From a virus: a stretch of 30,406 nt of DNA. The notes beneath the pieces were generated by a model. The model saw only the letters and a program-made list of their open reading frames with translations, did no database searches and was not told where the DNA came from. This document shows, in pieces, positions 16,565 through 24,406 of the stretch (position 1 is its first letter; the number at the start of each line of letters is the position of its first letter). Both the position numbers and the translations under genes were made by a program. The stretch lies in IMG/VR virus record IMGVR_UViG_3300032893_000221, positions 1 to 30,406 of that record, one strand, 5' to 3'.

Positions 16565-17026
16565 ATGACGCAACCCGTTCAAAATACCGGTAGCTTTTCC
16601 TTTCCTGGCCAATTCCCGGTGACCGCGCCCGATTTGGCCGTGGCGGGGAGCCCCTCGAATCCGAGCGCCGGCGGCATCGTTGATATGTCGCTCCTCGCAA
16701 CGGAAACCATCAGCGAACTCCAAAACTTGCAGCAAGACTTGACGAATCGCCTTATCGAGATGCCAGGCTCCAACTTGGACTTTGGGACTCCTAACACGCG
16801 AGGCATCGGCATTATGGCCTATCTATCCGCAGCATCTGGGGTTCTCGTGGGGTTACCAAGGCGGATTGACCATGAATTTGAGCAAGACCCGCGCGTCATC
16901 TCATCGCTTACCACGCTCGTTACTCAGCCCGATGGCTCGAAGCTCGTGAGCACGCAAATCACTGCTGTTTCCGGTGTATTTGGCCTCGCGTGGGGCTGGA
17001 GCCAAGCGGGCGTAGTCCCACTATAG
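16565..17026 (+). CDS. Baseplate wedge protein, gp25/W-like (Mu gp46)
   Basis: The protein has 153 residues, with ATG 16565 three bases past the hub stop. The second half carries the short conserved pattern of gp25/gpW wedge proteins: LPRRIDHEFEQDPRVISS, then strands. The ordering hub, gp25-like, baseplate J, tail protein I is a standard baseplate block in P2- and Mu-like phages and in other contractile injection systems. These proteins clamp the sheath base to the wedge. The N-terminal 60 residues are low complexity (Gly/Ser/Pro) and not typical, so the assignment leans on the C-terminal half and on gene order. Confidence 0.65.
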   Translation: MTQPVQNTGSFSFPGQFPVTAPDLAVAGSPSNPSAGGIVDMSLLATETISELQNLQQDLTNRLIEMPGSNLDFGTPNTRGIGIMAYLSAASGVLVGLPRRIDHEFEQDPRVISSLTTLVTQPDGSKLVSTQITAVSGVFGLAWGWSQAGVVPL

Positions 17027-17032
17027 CTCCTG

Positions 17033-17048
17033 ACCGTTGCGCAACGGT
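17033..17048. repeat. 16-bp perfect palindrome before baseplate J gene
   Basis: ACCGTTGCGCAACGGT is its own reverse complement and fills most of the 25-base gap between the gp25-like and J-like genes, ending three bases before ATG 17052. As RNA it could form a 6-bp stem with a GCGC loop over the space where a ribosome site should be; no good AGGAG-like site is visible here. A role in lowering J translation or as a protein-binding site is conceivable but unproven. Confidence 0.5.
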
Positions 17049-17051
17049 TGA

Positions 17052-18302
17052 ATGGCTCTCACCGTTCAACAATTGCTCTCGCCCATCACTCCTGCGCAGG
17101 TGCGCGCGAGTATGGTGACGGTTCTGCAGTCGCTTGGGCTCCAGCCCCAGAACTGGGCCACGGGCGGGGTTGCATCGAGCACGCTTACTGCCGCGGCAAC
17201 CATTCTAGGGTCGCTATCGACACAACTATCAAACGCCATTGCCCAACAGTGGAACCCCACGGCAAGCGGCGGTGGCCTACAGCTACTGAGTCAGTACTTC
17301 TATGGTCTCACCCCTCCGCAGCCCACGTTTGCGACTGGCAATGTCGTTCTCAGTAACACGGGGGGAGGCGTCTACACCTATGGTCCTGGGCAAGCGACGT
17401 TTGGGTCGACCATCGCCAATGCGAACGGGCTCTATCCGCAATACACGAATATATCGTCCTTCACTCTGTTAGCGGGTTCCCTCTCGACTCCCACCACGCT
17501 GACAGTCCCCGTGCAGTGCACAACCATCGGTACGGCGGGGAACTCGGCGCCCGGGTTCGTCACGTTGCTTGTGACGCAGATGCTCGGGGTCACCTGCAAT
17601 AACCCCGCTTCGATCCTTGGAATCGACGGCCTGACAGACCCCGCCCTAAGAGCGCTGAATACGAACTCTCTTGGCGTTCGCGGGTCCGCCTATGGCCCCC
17701 GTTCCGCGTACGCCTATGCCATCTCCGTGGCCGTCAACTCCGTGACGGGCCTGCCGGTCAACGTCAATCGGCAGAGCATCTCGATTGCAAGCCACACGGG
17801 AGAGGTGACCATCTACGTGGCATCCCCCGCTGGTCCCGTTTCCACCACGGACCTTCAGGGTATCTCGAATTCCATCGAGGCCCTTGCGCGCCCCCAGGGC
17901 GTCACCGTCCTCCCGGGCCTTCCTGGGTACCCAAGTGCCCCCGCGAGCGCGACCACCGTGGCTTACGGACCGACGATAACGGCAAGCATCGTCTCGCCCA
18001 GCGGGACGTCGGCGGCCGCGTTCATCACGGCCATCAACGAAGCCTTGTCGACGTGGTTCGAGGGTCCCCAAAACCCCATCGGAGGCCTCACGGCGACGGA
18101 CGACGCCCATCCGGCGGGCTTCACTGGAATCTTTGCGACCGGGGTCGACGGCATCATCGGAGCCGCAGTGTCGGCGCTGGTGCCAGGGGCCTACCTCGTT
18201 TCGACCTCGGGAGTCATCGACCTCGCATTGACAACGGGACAGGTTGCCGTGTGGACGCCGCCGAATCCCGCGCTGGTAGTCAACGTCCAGTATTCGAACT
18301 AA
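17052..18302 (+). CDS. Baseplate J-like wedge protein (Mu gp47)
   Basis: The protein has 416 residues. It shows the baseplate J layout: N-terminal helical domain, then a beta region (ATGNVVLSNTGGG, TLTVPVQCTTIGTAGNSAPG), followed by a central stretch with GIDGLTDPALRALNTNSLGVRG, which corresponds to the 'G.DxEsDexLR.R' segment of the family, and a C-terminal mixed domain (PQGVTVLPG, AAFITAINEALSTWF). J-type proteins form the wedge arms that couple sheath to fibres. The length is normal for the family. The ribosome site is weak and a palindrome lies just upstream. Confidence 0.82.
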   Translation: MALTVQQLLSPITPAQVRASMVTVLQSLGLQPQNWATGGVASSTLTAAATILGSLSTQLSNAIAQQWNPTASGGGLQLLSQYFYGLTPPQPTFATGNVVLSNTGGGVYTYGPGQATFGSTIANANGLYPQYTNISSFTLLAGSLSTPTTLTVPVQCTTIGTAGNSAPGFVTLLVTQMLGVTCNNPASILGIDGLTDPALRALNTNSLGVRGSAYGPRSAYAYAISVAVNSVTGLPVNVNRQSISIASHTGEVTIYVASPAGPVSTTDLQGISNSIEALARPQGVTVLPGLPGYPSAPASATTVAYGPTITASIVSPSGTSAAAFITAINEALSTWFEGPQNPIGGLTATDDAHPAGFTGIFATGVDGIIGAAVSALVPGAYLVSTSGVIDLALTTGQVAVWTPPNPALVVNVQYSN

Positions 18303-18305
18303 CCG

Positions 18306-19145
18306 ATGGCTATTGGACCCTCCCTCCGCGCGACCCTCGCAACGTACGTGCCCACGTGGCTCGGAAACGTGCCTGGGCTTCGCAATCTATACTCACTCCT
18401 TTGGACCTTTGCTCTCATCGGCGACTGCTACCGAGAGATTGCCTTAGAAGGTCAGTTTGCGGCCTACCCCGGCGTGGGAACCGTGACGGCGCTCCCGTAC
18501 ATCGGAGCGAGTCGAGGGCGAGTGCAGGGGCCGGGCGAATCGGACGCCGCATTTGCTGCGCGCTGCCTCTCGTGGCTCACCGATGTGGCCGAGATGGGCA
18601 ACTCGGAAGGCCTCGTAAAAGAGGTGCAGGCCTATCTGGTGGGACAGGGAAGCCTTGGGGCCGGGGTCTATCCCGTCGTCGCATTCGTAGATAGGCATGG
18701 CAACAAGACCACTGCGAATGCCGACCGCAGCATCACGGAGAGCTCCGTATCGTGGACATGGGACACGGTGGACGGATGGGTCGATGAATTTGGGTTCCAC
18801 GGTCTCGCGGAGATTGCCACCTATTGGTCTGATGGGTGGCTCCTTATCCAAGACCCGTACACACATTACACCGGTTTCAGCGATGCCAATTGGCTTGCGG
18901 CGTGGAACTCGGGAGACCAAACCGTCGATTCGTTGACACCTCAGGGCATCGTCTCTGCGGTACAAGGCATCGTCGACACGTGGAAGGGCGGTCACACGTA
19001 CGTGCGGTGCATCGTGTGGTGCGCGAGCCCTGGCTCTTTCTCGCCACCGGGCACGTACGGCAATTGGTCCAGCAATCAAAGTGGGACGCAAGCGGCCACG
19101 AGGAACGGCGCGCTTTCCTACTGGCAACCTGTTGGAGGGGCCTGA
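18306..19145 (+). CDS. Tail protein I / gp48-like baseplate protein
   Basis: The protein has 279 residues, with ATG 18306 four bases after J. It holds the position of P2 gpI or Mu gp48, always directly downstream of J, and it is of suitable length. These proteins complete the baseplate periphery and carry the fibres. The N-terminal half (GVGTVTALPYIGASRGRVQG, FAARCLSWLTDVAEMG) is helical; the second half is Trp-rich and beta (DTVDGWVDEFGFHG, WSDGWLLIQDPYTHYTG) ending in a Gly/Ser-rich tail. No direct motif is diagnostic, so the call is based on synteny. The Trp-rich half could be an attachment or carbohydrate-facing module. Confidence 0.55.
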   Translation: MAIGPSLRATLATYVPTWLGNVPGLRNLYSLLWTFALIGDCYREIALEGQFAAYPGVGTVTALPYIGASRGRVQGPGESDAAFAARCLSWLTDVAEMGNSEGLVKEVQAYLVGQGSLGAGVYPVVAFVDRHGNKTTANADRSITESSVSWTWDTVDGWVDEFGFHGLAEIATYWSDGWLLIQDPYTHYTGFSDANWLAAWNSGDQTVDSLTPQGIVSAVQGIVDTWKGGHTYVRCIVWCASPGSFSPPGTYGNWSSNQSGTQAATRNGALSYWQPVGGA

Positions 19146-19148
19146 CAA

Positions 19149-20381
19149 ATGCCGTCTGCTTATGCTGGAAATCCATCGAACTACCCCGCGAGCGTCAACA
19201 TTCTCTCCGGGGGCGATGCTCCGAATACGGCGAACTTCAATACGGCCTATGAGGGCACACTTGACCGGACGGCGTTTCTGCGCGCGAGGACCGCGAATGC
19301 CGTGCAGAATTGGTACCCATCGATTCTTCCCGCTTCGTTTCCGGCAAACTCCTCGGACAACGCGGGAACGGTCGTCTACGGAGCCGCGTGGAATCCAAAG
19401 ACGGCGCAATGGCTTGTGCTCACGAGTAACGACAACGCGAGCGGTAACAACAAGAGAGTATCTGCGTATCTCACCTATGGCGAAGACCCTGCAAGTGCGG
19501 GCATCCCAAACGGACATTTTGGGACGAGCGCGGTAGCCCAAGACGGGTCGGTGGTTGTTGACCCGAATAATACGTCTGGGTTTCTTGCTGCCCTGACGTA
19601 CACAAGCGGCTCATCGCTGGTTTTCAAGTGCGTGGGCACGACGTGGACGCAAGTGCATACGTTCTCCTCCGATGGCAGCGTGGCCATGTGCAGTTTCGGA
19701 GGCTACGGGATTTTCTTTACCGTAGGTATCACCGTTCCTGCGAACGGAGATGTAATCATCTCCTCCACTGCCGACAGCGGCTCGACGTGGTCCACGTATA
19801 CGTACACACTTTCTTTATCTGCAAGCTATGTCTCCGCAGTCGAAATCAAGGCCAGTGCAAGCCTTGTCATAGCGGTGCCTATTTCCTATAGCGGCAGCTC
19901 TGGCCTCAATGACTACTTTACAAGCCCCGACGGAGTTACCTGGACCCATAGGACATTCTCGTTCCTGGGTTCGCATGACCTCATCGTAGGAATTTCCTGG
20001 CAACCACTGGCGGCCGTATGGGTCGTGGCCGTCCAGACTTCCGTTCTCTCTGGCACGACGACGGCCTTCTACTCGTCTCCCGATGGGGTGACGTGGAATC
20101 TCATCACCGCGGGCCCCGCCGTGACTCTCTCGGACATTGAGAGCGTGGGCCCCGTCCTCGTGTGCGCGCTCCAGCAACCCGCGAATGCGACTCCGTGCAA
20201 CATCATGTCCAGCGAAGATGTGGGAGCTACTTGGTATTTGAACCAAGGAACGCTTCCCGGAATGGCATCGACGGGCACGTCAAATCCGGCGGTCGTTACG
20301 AACGGGAATCAAATATTCGCGTTCAACGCAAATAATCTTCGTTTTTCGAATGTGGCCGGGCTCCCGGCTTCTCACCTCTGA
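19149..20381 (+). CDS. Tail fibre / receptor-binding protein with Asp-box propeller
   Basis: The protein has 410 residues. It contains several Asp-box (BNR) motifs of the form Ser-x-Asp-x-Gly-x-x-Trp: STADSGSTW, SPDGVTW (twice), and a degenerate SSEDVGATW, spaced as in beta-propellers. Sialidases, plant-type lectins and phage tip proteins use such propellers, and here it follows the baseplate, so receptor recognition is the likely role. No sialidase catalytic residues can be assigned with confidence, so enzyme activity is not claimed. The first 45 residues look like a short attachment segment. Confidence 0.65.
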   Translation: MPSAYAGNPSNYPASVNILSGGDAPNTANFNTAYEGTLDRTAFLRARTANAVQNWYPSILPASFPANSSDNAGTVVYGAAWNPKTAQWLVLTSNDNASGNNKRVSAYLTYGEDPASAGIPNGHFGTSAVAQDGSVVVDPNNTSGFLAALTYTSGSSLVFKCVGTTWTQVHTFSSDGSVAMCSFGGYGIFFTVGITVPANGDVIISSTADSGSTWSTYTYTLSLSASYVSAVEIKASASLVIAVPISYSGSSGLNDYFTSPDGVTWTHRTFSFLGSHDLIVGISWQPLAAVWVVAVQTSVLSGTTTAFYSSPDGVTWNLITAGPAVTLSDIESVGPVLVCALQQPANATPCNIMSSEDVGATWYLNQGTLPGMASTGTSNPAVVTNGNQIFAFNANNLRFSNVAGLPASHL

Positions 20382-20390
20382 GGTCCGCCC

Positions 20391-21500
20391 GTGACGCAAC
20401 CTCTTCCGACAGCTCTAGACCAACTCCTCGTCAAAGCCGTTCAAGACAACGGCACGCTCGTGCCTACCCGTCAGGCCATCAACTTCACGGGCGTCGGCGC
20501 TGTCGTAACGGACGACGCTGCGAATAACCGCACGAACGTCTCTATCGCGGGCGGGACGAGCACGCGGACGAGCATCTCGATCGCCGGCGGTTCCCTCGGG
20601 ACGACGACGACGACGACGCTGACGGCCTTGCAGTCGGCCTTCAACATCATCGAGCTTACAGGGGCCATTTTAGGAAACATCTACGTCCAGGTCGTCGTGA
20701 CGAACGGAGTTTCCTGGACCTTCCGCAACCTCACGACGGGCGTGGGGTACGTCATCCTCCAATCCTCGACGGGGACGAACCAGATTCCCGTGGGGCAAGG
20801 GCAAAGCGTAACGGTCTACTCGGACGGAACGGACTTATGGCTCTCGTGCCCTCCCGCCAGCGGTCTCATCGCACCCATGGTCGCGCCGATTCTCTGGTGG
20901 CCTGGGAACGAAGCGAGCGGCGGGACGCTCCACAATTACGGAACGACGGCATCGTCTGACTTTGGGACGCTCACGAACTTTTACACCAACGTGGCGGGCG
21001 CTCCCGCGGGAGAGCTGTGCGTCGAGATGATTGGCGGAGGGGCCAGCGGGCCGACGACGACGCCCACGGCGAGCGACCTTGTCCTATGTTGTTGGGTCCA
21101 GCTCGGGCTTACAAGCTCCACTTACAACATCCTTTCCTGGAATGTCAGTAGCTCCGACGTCACATATCTGCAGGTTGCGAGCGGGGTGCCGAAGTTCACC
21201 GTGGCCGGACAGGGCACGGTCACTGCCACGAACGACCAAATTCTCAACCCAGGTACCTGGCACCACGTCATGGGCCGGTACAATCACTCCAACGGCCAGA
21301 TGCTCATCTACATCGACGGCAATTACACGGGCGCAACTCCGGGCGGCGGGGGAACTCCAACGTGGAGTGGCGGCGGGTGGCATCTGGGGACTCCTGGAGG
21401 CTCTGGCCCATACGGCAAGATTCAGGACGTGCGCGTCTACGACACCTTGAACGCTCCTTCGAGCGACCAATTCTATCGGCGCGGAATGCGCTGGAACTGA
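20391..21500 (+). CDS. Tail fibre protein with C-terminal LamG/ConA-like lectin domain
   Basis: The protein has 369 residues from GTG 20391. The N-terminal section TRQAINFTGVGAVVTDDAA is a motif seen at the start of many phage fibre domains, followed by a threonine-rich run (GTTTTTTLTAL, encoded by an ACG repeat at about 20600-20616). The middle is beta strand. Residues about 220-360 match the LamG/concanavalin fold pattern: DLVLCCWVQL, then WHHVMGRYN, and LIYIDGNYTG, then WHLGTPGG and IQDVRVYD. Such domains bind sugars or proteins. The gene lies between two other fibre-type genes, suggesting a compound receptor-binding apparatus. Confidence 0.72.
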   Translation: MTQPLPTALDQLLVKAVQDNGTLVPTRQAINFTGVGAVVTDDAANNRTNVSIAGGTSTRTSISIAGGSLGTTTTTTLTALQSAFNIIELTGAILGNIYVQVVVTNGVSWTFRNLTTGVGYVILQSSTGTNQIPVGQGQSVTVYSDGTDLWLSCPPASGLIAPMVAPILWWPGNEASGGTLHNYGTTASSDFGTLTNFYTNVAGAPAGELCVEMIGGGASGPTTTPTASDLVLCCWVQLGLTSSTYNILSWNVSSSDVTYLQVASGVPKFTVAGQGTVTATNDQILNPGTWHHVMGRYNHSNGQMLIYIDGNYTGATPGGGGTPTWSGGGWHLGTPGGSGPYGKIQDVRVYDTLNAPSSDQFYRRGMRWN

Positions 21501-21509
21501 GGGATTCCA

Positions 21510-22424
21510 ATGGCGCTCACGACGACTACAGCATCGTTCACACAACCGGCAGCGGGCAACACCGTCACGGTCACGGTTGCCCTTCTGAGTGCGCTCTCAG
21601 TTGGCGCCATCGTTACGATTCCCAACGTAGGAAACTACGTGGTCCAGGCGGTGACGAATCCCAGCACGGTCACGCTGCAGGTGACTGGGGATGCGTTCAA
21701 CGCGATTTCGGGCACGGTGGTCGCCTCTGGGAGCACCATCAACCCCGTCGGCACGGGAGGGCAAATCAACGCCGCGGAAGCGGAGATGGTGACGAACCAG
21801 GGGTCGTCGATTGCGAACCTTGTTGCCATCGCGGTAACGCTCGTCAGCGTCCTCGCGGTGCTTGGGGCCATTAACACCTATGTGAGTCACATCCCTTCGC
21901 AGGGCGCTGCGCCCATGGACGGCGCGCTTCCTGTCACGGTCGCTAGCAACGATACGATTCAGACGGCGATCAAAAACAGCGTCGCGGCGATTCCGGCGCA
22001 GGGCGCGGCCGTCACATCGGCGTCGTTGCCGGTCAACGTGGCATCCGACCAAATCGTGCCCGTGGGCGCCAAATACACGGCCGCGGGAACGTTCTCACCG
22101 GCGCTCGTCTTCACTGGATATCAGCCCTCGACTAGCGGCACGCTCCTCAAAGACGCTGGCGGAGTCATTCATGCGGTTGACATGGAGAACCTCACCGGTT
22201 CGTCCAAATACCTCTTCCTATGGGACCAATCGGCCTGCAATACCGATGCGGGCGCCAAGGTGATTCTAACGGTATTGAACAACACCGTGAGGACCGTTGG
22301 AACTGAGTTTTTCACTGCTCCAGGAATGCAATTTACGAGCGGGATATGCATTGCATTCTCGAGCAGTATCACATCATTCACGGGAGCAAATACGCAGCTG
22401 AACCTCAATGTAACAGGAGAGTGA
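21510..22424 (+). CDS. Repeat-containing fibre/tail tip protein
   Basis: The protein has 304 residues, with ATG 21510 nine bases after the previous stop. It starts with a beta domain (about 1-75, VTVTVALLSALSVG, VTIPNVGNYVV). A hydrophobic helix (about 100-120) then precedes two copies of a roughly 30-residue repeat of the form IPxQGAA-(4)-LPVxVAS, and a C-terminal beta domain (about 175-304). The repeats are typical of slender phage fibre shafts. No enzyme motif is visible. The C-terminal domain (SPALVFTGYQPSTSGTLLKD, YLFLWDQSACNTDAGAK) resembles small structural domains commonly placed at the end of tail fibre gene clusters. The exact role is not known. Confidence 0.55.
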   Translation: MALTTTTASFTQPAAGNTVTVTVALLSALSVGAIVTIPNVGNYVVQAVTNPSTVTLQVTGDAFNAISGTVVASGSTINPVGTGGQINAAEAEMVTNQGSSIANLVAIAVTLVSVLAVLGAINTYVSHIPSQGAAPMDGALPVTVASNDTIQTAIKNSVAAIPAQGAAVTSASLPVNVASDQIVPVGAKYTAAGTFSPALVFTGYQPSTSGTLLKDAGGVIHAVDMENLTGSSKYLFLWDQSACNTDAGAKVILTVLNNTVRTVGTEFFTAPGMQFTSGICIAFSSSITSFTGANTQLNLNVTGE

Positions 22425-22425
22425 G

Positions 22426-22668
22426 ATGGCCCTCGTAACTCGCCCAGAGCTACAGCAAAAGTCGGAGGCGGCGAACGCTGCGGCGATAGCATCTGCGCTT
22501 TCTGCAATTGCATCGGCCGTACCGGCGGCGGTAGCCAGCGGCGCCTTTTCTGCCAGCGTGAATGTCGCCCTCACTGCGAATGAACTGCAGGCCGTTAATT
22601 ACAAGCTTACCGACATGGGACATCTTCCGCTCACCGGCACGACTCCCGCCTTCACATTCAGCTGGTGA
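22426..22668 (+). CDS. Small hypothetical protein of the fibre cluster
   Basis: This is an 80-residue protein; ATG 22426 is preceded by AGGAGAG overlapping the previous stop, a strong start. It has an Ala-rich helix (residues 15-45) and a short C-terminal beta part ending PAFTFSW. It is not recognised. Position after the fibres and the lack of charged interface residues would be compatible with a fibre-tip or fibre assembly protein, but this is a guess. Confidence 0.6.
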   Translation: MALVTRPELQQKSEAANAAAIASALSAIASAVPAAVASGAFSASVNVALTANELQAVNYKLTDMGHLPLTGTTPAFTFSW

Positions 22669-22671
22669 CGC

Positions 22672-22905
22672 GTGGACGTTCCTATCCTCATCGCCCTCGG
22701 AGGCCTCGCGGCTACTATCATCGGGGCAACGTTCACCCTCGGGCGCAGTCTCGGAAAGATAGAGTCATCGCTCTTATCGATTGAGGATGGCCAGGACGAG
22801 ATGCGATTGCAGGTCGCAGACCTTCGGAGCAAGCACGACTCCACGCGAGCCAAAGCGCAAGAGGCCCTTGTGCGCGCGGAAATGCTGAGTGAGCACGACG
22901 AATGA
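22672..22905 (+). CDS. Small single-pass membrane protein with coiled coil (lysis-type)
   Basis: The protein has 77 residues from GTG 22672. An N-terminal hydrophobic helix (about 3-23, VPILIALGGLAATIIGATFTL) is followed by a long polar, heptad-like helix (RSLGKIESSLLSIEDGQDEMRLQV) to the end. That topology, N-terminal membrane anchor plus periplasmic or cytoplasmic coiled coil, is seen in i-spanin-like and small accessory lysis proteins. It lies in a block with another multi-span protein and ends with a 4-base ATGA overlap into the next gene. A lysis role is inferred only from topology and neighbourhood. Confidence 0.6.
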   Translation: MDVPILIALGGLAATIIGATFTLGRSLGKIESSLLSIEDGQDEMRLQVADLRSKHDSTRAKAQEALVRAEMLSEHDE

Positions 22906-23144
22906 CGAAGGACGAGTGCAAGGCCCTTTCGATTCTTGCTCAGCGCGCGAATACCGCGGAAAGCAACCGCGAGGGCATGTGGCTCGATTTCGTGCGGTCC
23001 GCTTGCGATTCGATAGGTGCGGCCGCGGTGGCCAATTGCGTCAAAGAGTGGATGCAGGCGCATACGAGGAAACAAGAGGGACACGATGACAACAAAGAAT
23101 TGGGTGACAGTCATTCTCGGGTCGTTTCTGGCGGGCGCGGGTAA
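22902..23144 (+). CDS. Small hypothetical protein in lysis block
   Basis: The protein has 80 residues, with ATG 22902 inside the previous stop. The first 55 residues are helical (CKALSILAQRANTAESNREG, FVRSACDSIGAAAVANCV) with three cysteines; the rest is polar and overlaps the start of the membrane protein at 23086 by 59 bases. The long overlap means the last 20 residues may be unconstrained. No function is recognised; no signal peptide or membrane segment is visible. Confidence 0.5.
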   Translation: MTKDECKALSILAQRANTAESNREGMWLDFVRSACDSIGAAAVANCVKEWMQAHTRKQEGHDDNKELGDSHSRVVSGGRG

Positions 23145-23574
23145 TTGGGCGGGGGCTCACGTATCGAACGGAGTCCCTACGGGCGGAGAGCAACTCCGAG
23201 CCTTTCTAGTTGGGGCCTCGATTGCGGGGTTCCTCGCGGTGTTTCACCTTTTCCAAACGGCCCCGGCGGACGTGCCGAAACTGGAACGCCTTGCCAAGAT
23301 TGTGTCCAAGGGGGGCCTCGTGCTTTGGCTTGCCCTCGCGTCGACGGCCGTCTCCGCGTCAGGGTGTAGCGTCCCCCCCGCGGTGACTGGAGGCATCGTC
23401 GCCGGGGTGGATTTCGGCGTGTGCGTCTTGAACGTGGCGGCGCAAGACGTGGGGCAACCGATGGCGACAGTTATCAACGATGCCATCACCAAATGCGGGG
23501 GTGACGCGTTGCAGGTCGCGCGCGTTCTCGATGCCCACCAGCGGGCCATGGACGCCAGCCTGAGGGCGAGGTGA
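23086..23574 (+). CDS. Multi-span membrane protein (holin-like) with internal lipobox
   Basis: ATG 23086 follows AAGAGGG and gives 162 residues; the frame extends upstream without a better start. Two hydrophobic segments (about 6-26 and 37-58) have the spacing of a small holin. A third (about 77-92) ends in SASGC, a lipobox-like site with Cys94, followed by a helical domain with two further cysteines and a C-terminal amphipathic helix. A holin would make membrane lesions for endolysin release. The lipobox suggests the C-terminal half also works as a lipoprotein, perhaps from an internal start at GTG 23320. The gene overlaps the metallopeptidase start. Confidence 0.55.
   Translation: MTTKNWVTVILGSFLAGAGNWAGAHVSNGVPTGGEQLRAFLVGASIAGFLAVFHLFQTAPADVPKLERLAKIVSKGGLVLWLALASTAVSASGCSVPPAVTGGIVAGVDFGVCVLNVAAQDVGQPMATVINDAITKCGGDALQVARVLDAHQRAMDASLRAR
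23320..23574 (+). CDS. Candidate nested lipoprotein (outer spanin-like)
   Basis: GTG 23320 is in frame with the holin-like gene and lies four bases after AAGGGGGG (23308-23315). Translation from it gives 84 residues starting VLWLALASTAVSASGC, a short hydrophobic signal with a lipobox cysteine at residue 16. The mature part is an approximately 68-residue helical protein with two further cysteines. Phage lysis cassettes often include small outer-membrane lipoproteins; the n-region here lacks a positive charge, which weakens the case. The start and the lipobox are seen; separate expression is a hypothesis. Confidence 0.35.
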   Translation: MLWLALASTAVSASGCSVPPAVTGGIVAGVDFGVCVLNVAAQDVGQPMATVINDAITKCGGDALQVARVLDAHQRAMDASLRAR

Positions 23575-24296
23575 TGGACTTCTACATCATCGACCAATCG
23601 AGCGCCGCCACGGCGGATCCGACCTTCGGCGGGCCCCTTACGCTGCCCCTGCTTACCCAGATGGCGGCATCCCTCGAGATTCAACTTAACCGGGACCTCG
23701 CGCCCTACTGGGGAGGCGCCTACCGCGTCACGACGGGCCCTGAGGGGCAAGCGGCACCGGGGGCTATCGTCTGCGCCATCCTGGACGCGCTCCTTCAGGA
23801 GCCGGGAGCAGTCGCCTTCCACGATGTCGATGGGAACGCTCTTCCCGTCGTCTTCGTCGCGCGGTCGATGTGCAATGGCATCATCACGGGCAGTGTCGCC
23901 CTCTCGTCGGCTCTCAGCCATGAGATGTGTGAGACGGCCGGGGACCCCGCTTGCAACCTTTGGGCGGACGATGGCGTGGGCAACGAGTGGGCGCGGGAAC
24001 TTTGCGACGCGGTCGAATCGAACTCGTATGACATCGACGGCGTAGCAGTGAGCGACTTTCTGTTGCCGGGGTTCTTCGCGGCGAACGCGATGGCCCCCCT
24101 AAGCTTCATGGGCTCGCTTGCGCTGACGGGCAATACTCCGCCGGCACCTTTCGGGGTGGCCCTCGGGGGCTATCAAATCAAGCGCGCGAGCGGCGGCGGC
24201 ACGTCGCAAGTCACGGGTGCTGTCCGGCCCGCGATGGCTGCGAAGAAAGCCCATTGGAGCTCGCGGACGTATCGGCGGGGGGCTCGCGTCGGATAG
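23571..24296 (+). CDS. Phage-type HExxE metallopeptidase
   Basis: The protein has 241 residues, with GTG 23571 or, more likely, ATG 23574 in TGATG overlapping the previous stop. Residues 116-126 read SHEMCETAGDP, matching a recurrent phage/bacterial family whose core is SHELLEMLxDP: His117, Glu118 and Glu121 as zinc-ligand/catalytic candidates, followed by a conserved DP. Further family features follow, with ELCDAVES then GVAVSDFLLPGFF and a late GGYQIKR. No export signal is evident. The substrate is unknown; possible roles are virion-associated peptidoglycan or protein cleavage, or processing. It is the last gene before the strong terminator, next to the lysis proteins rather than the head genes. 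Confidence 0.7.
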   Translation: MMDFYIIDQSSAATADPTFGGPLTLPLLTQMAASLEIQLNRDLAPYWGGAYRVTTGPEGQAAPGAIVCAILDALLQEPGAVAFHDVDGNALPVVFVARSMCNGIITGSVALSSALSHEMCETAGDPACNLWADDGVGNEWARELCDAVESNSYDIDGVAVSDFLLPGFFAANAMAPLSFMGSLALTGNTPPAPFGVALGGYQIKRASGGGTSQVTGAVRPAMAAKKAHWSSRTYRRGARVG

Positions 24297-24363
24297 GGCT
24301 TGCTTTCGATTCCAGGACGGATACTATCGCCTCCGTTCACGGCACTCCGTTCCTGTTTCTGAT

Positions 24364-24401
24364 GCCGTCCCGGTCCGCACCCGGGGCGGCTTCTTTCTTT
24401 T
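24364..24401 (+). terminator. Intrinsic terminator after late operon
   Basis: GCCGTCCCGG (24364-24373) pairs with CCGGGGCGGC (24381-24390), a 10-bp stem with one G-T pair and a 7-base loop, followed by TTCTTTCTTTT (24391-24401). It lies 68 bases after the metallopeptidase stop and before the convergent gene ending at 24407, and would end the + strand late transcript. Confidence 0.85.
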
Positions 24402-24406
24402 GTGCG

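Noticed and set aside
18444-19541. 365-residue minus frame opposite tail protein I
   Set aside because: Arg-rich shadow of the + strand genes; no independent evidence.
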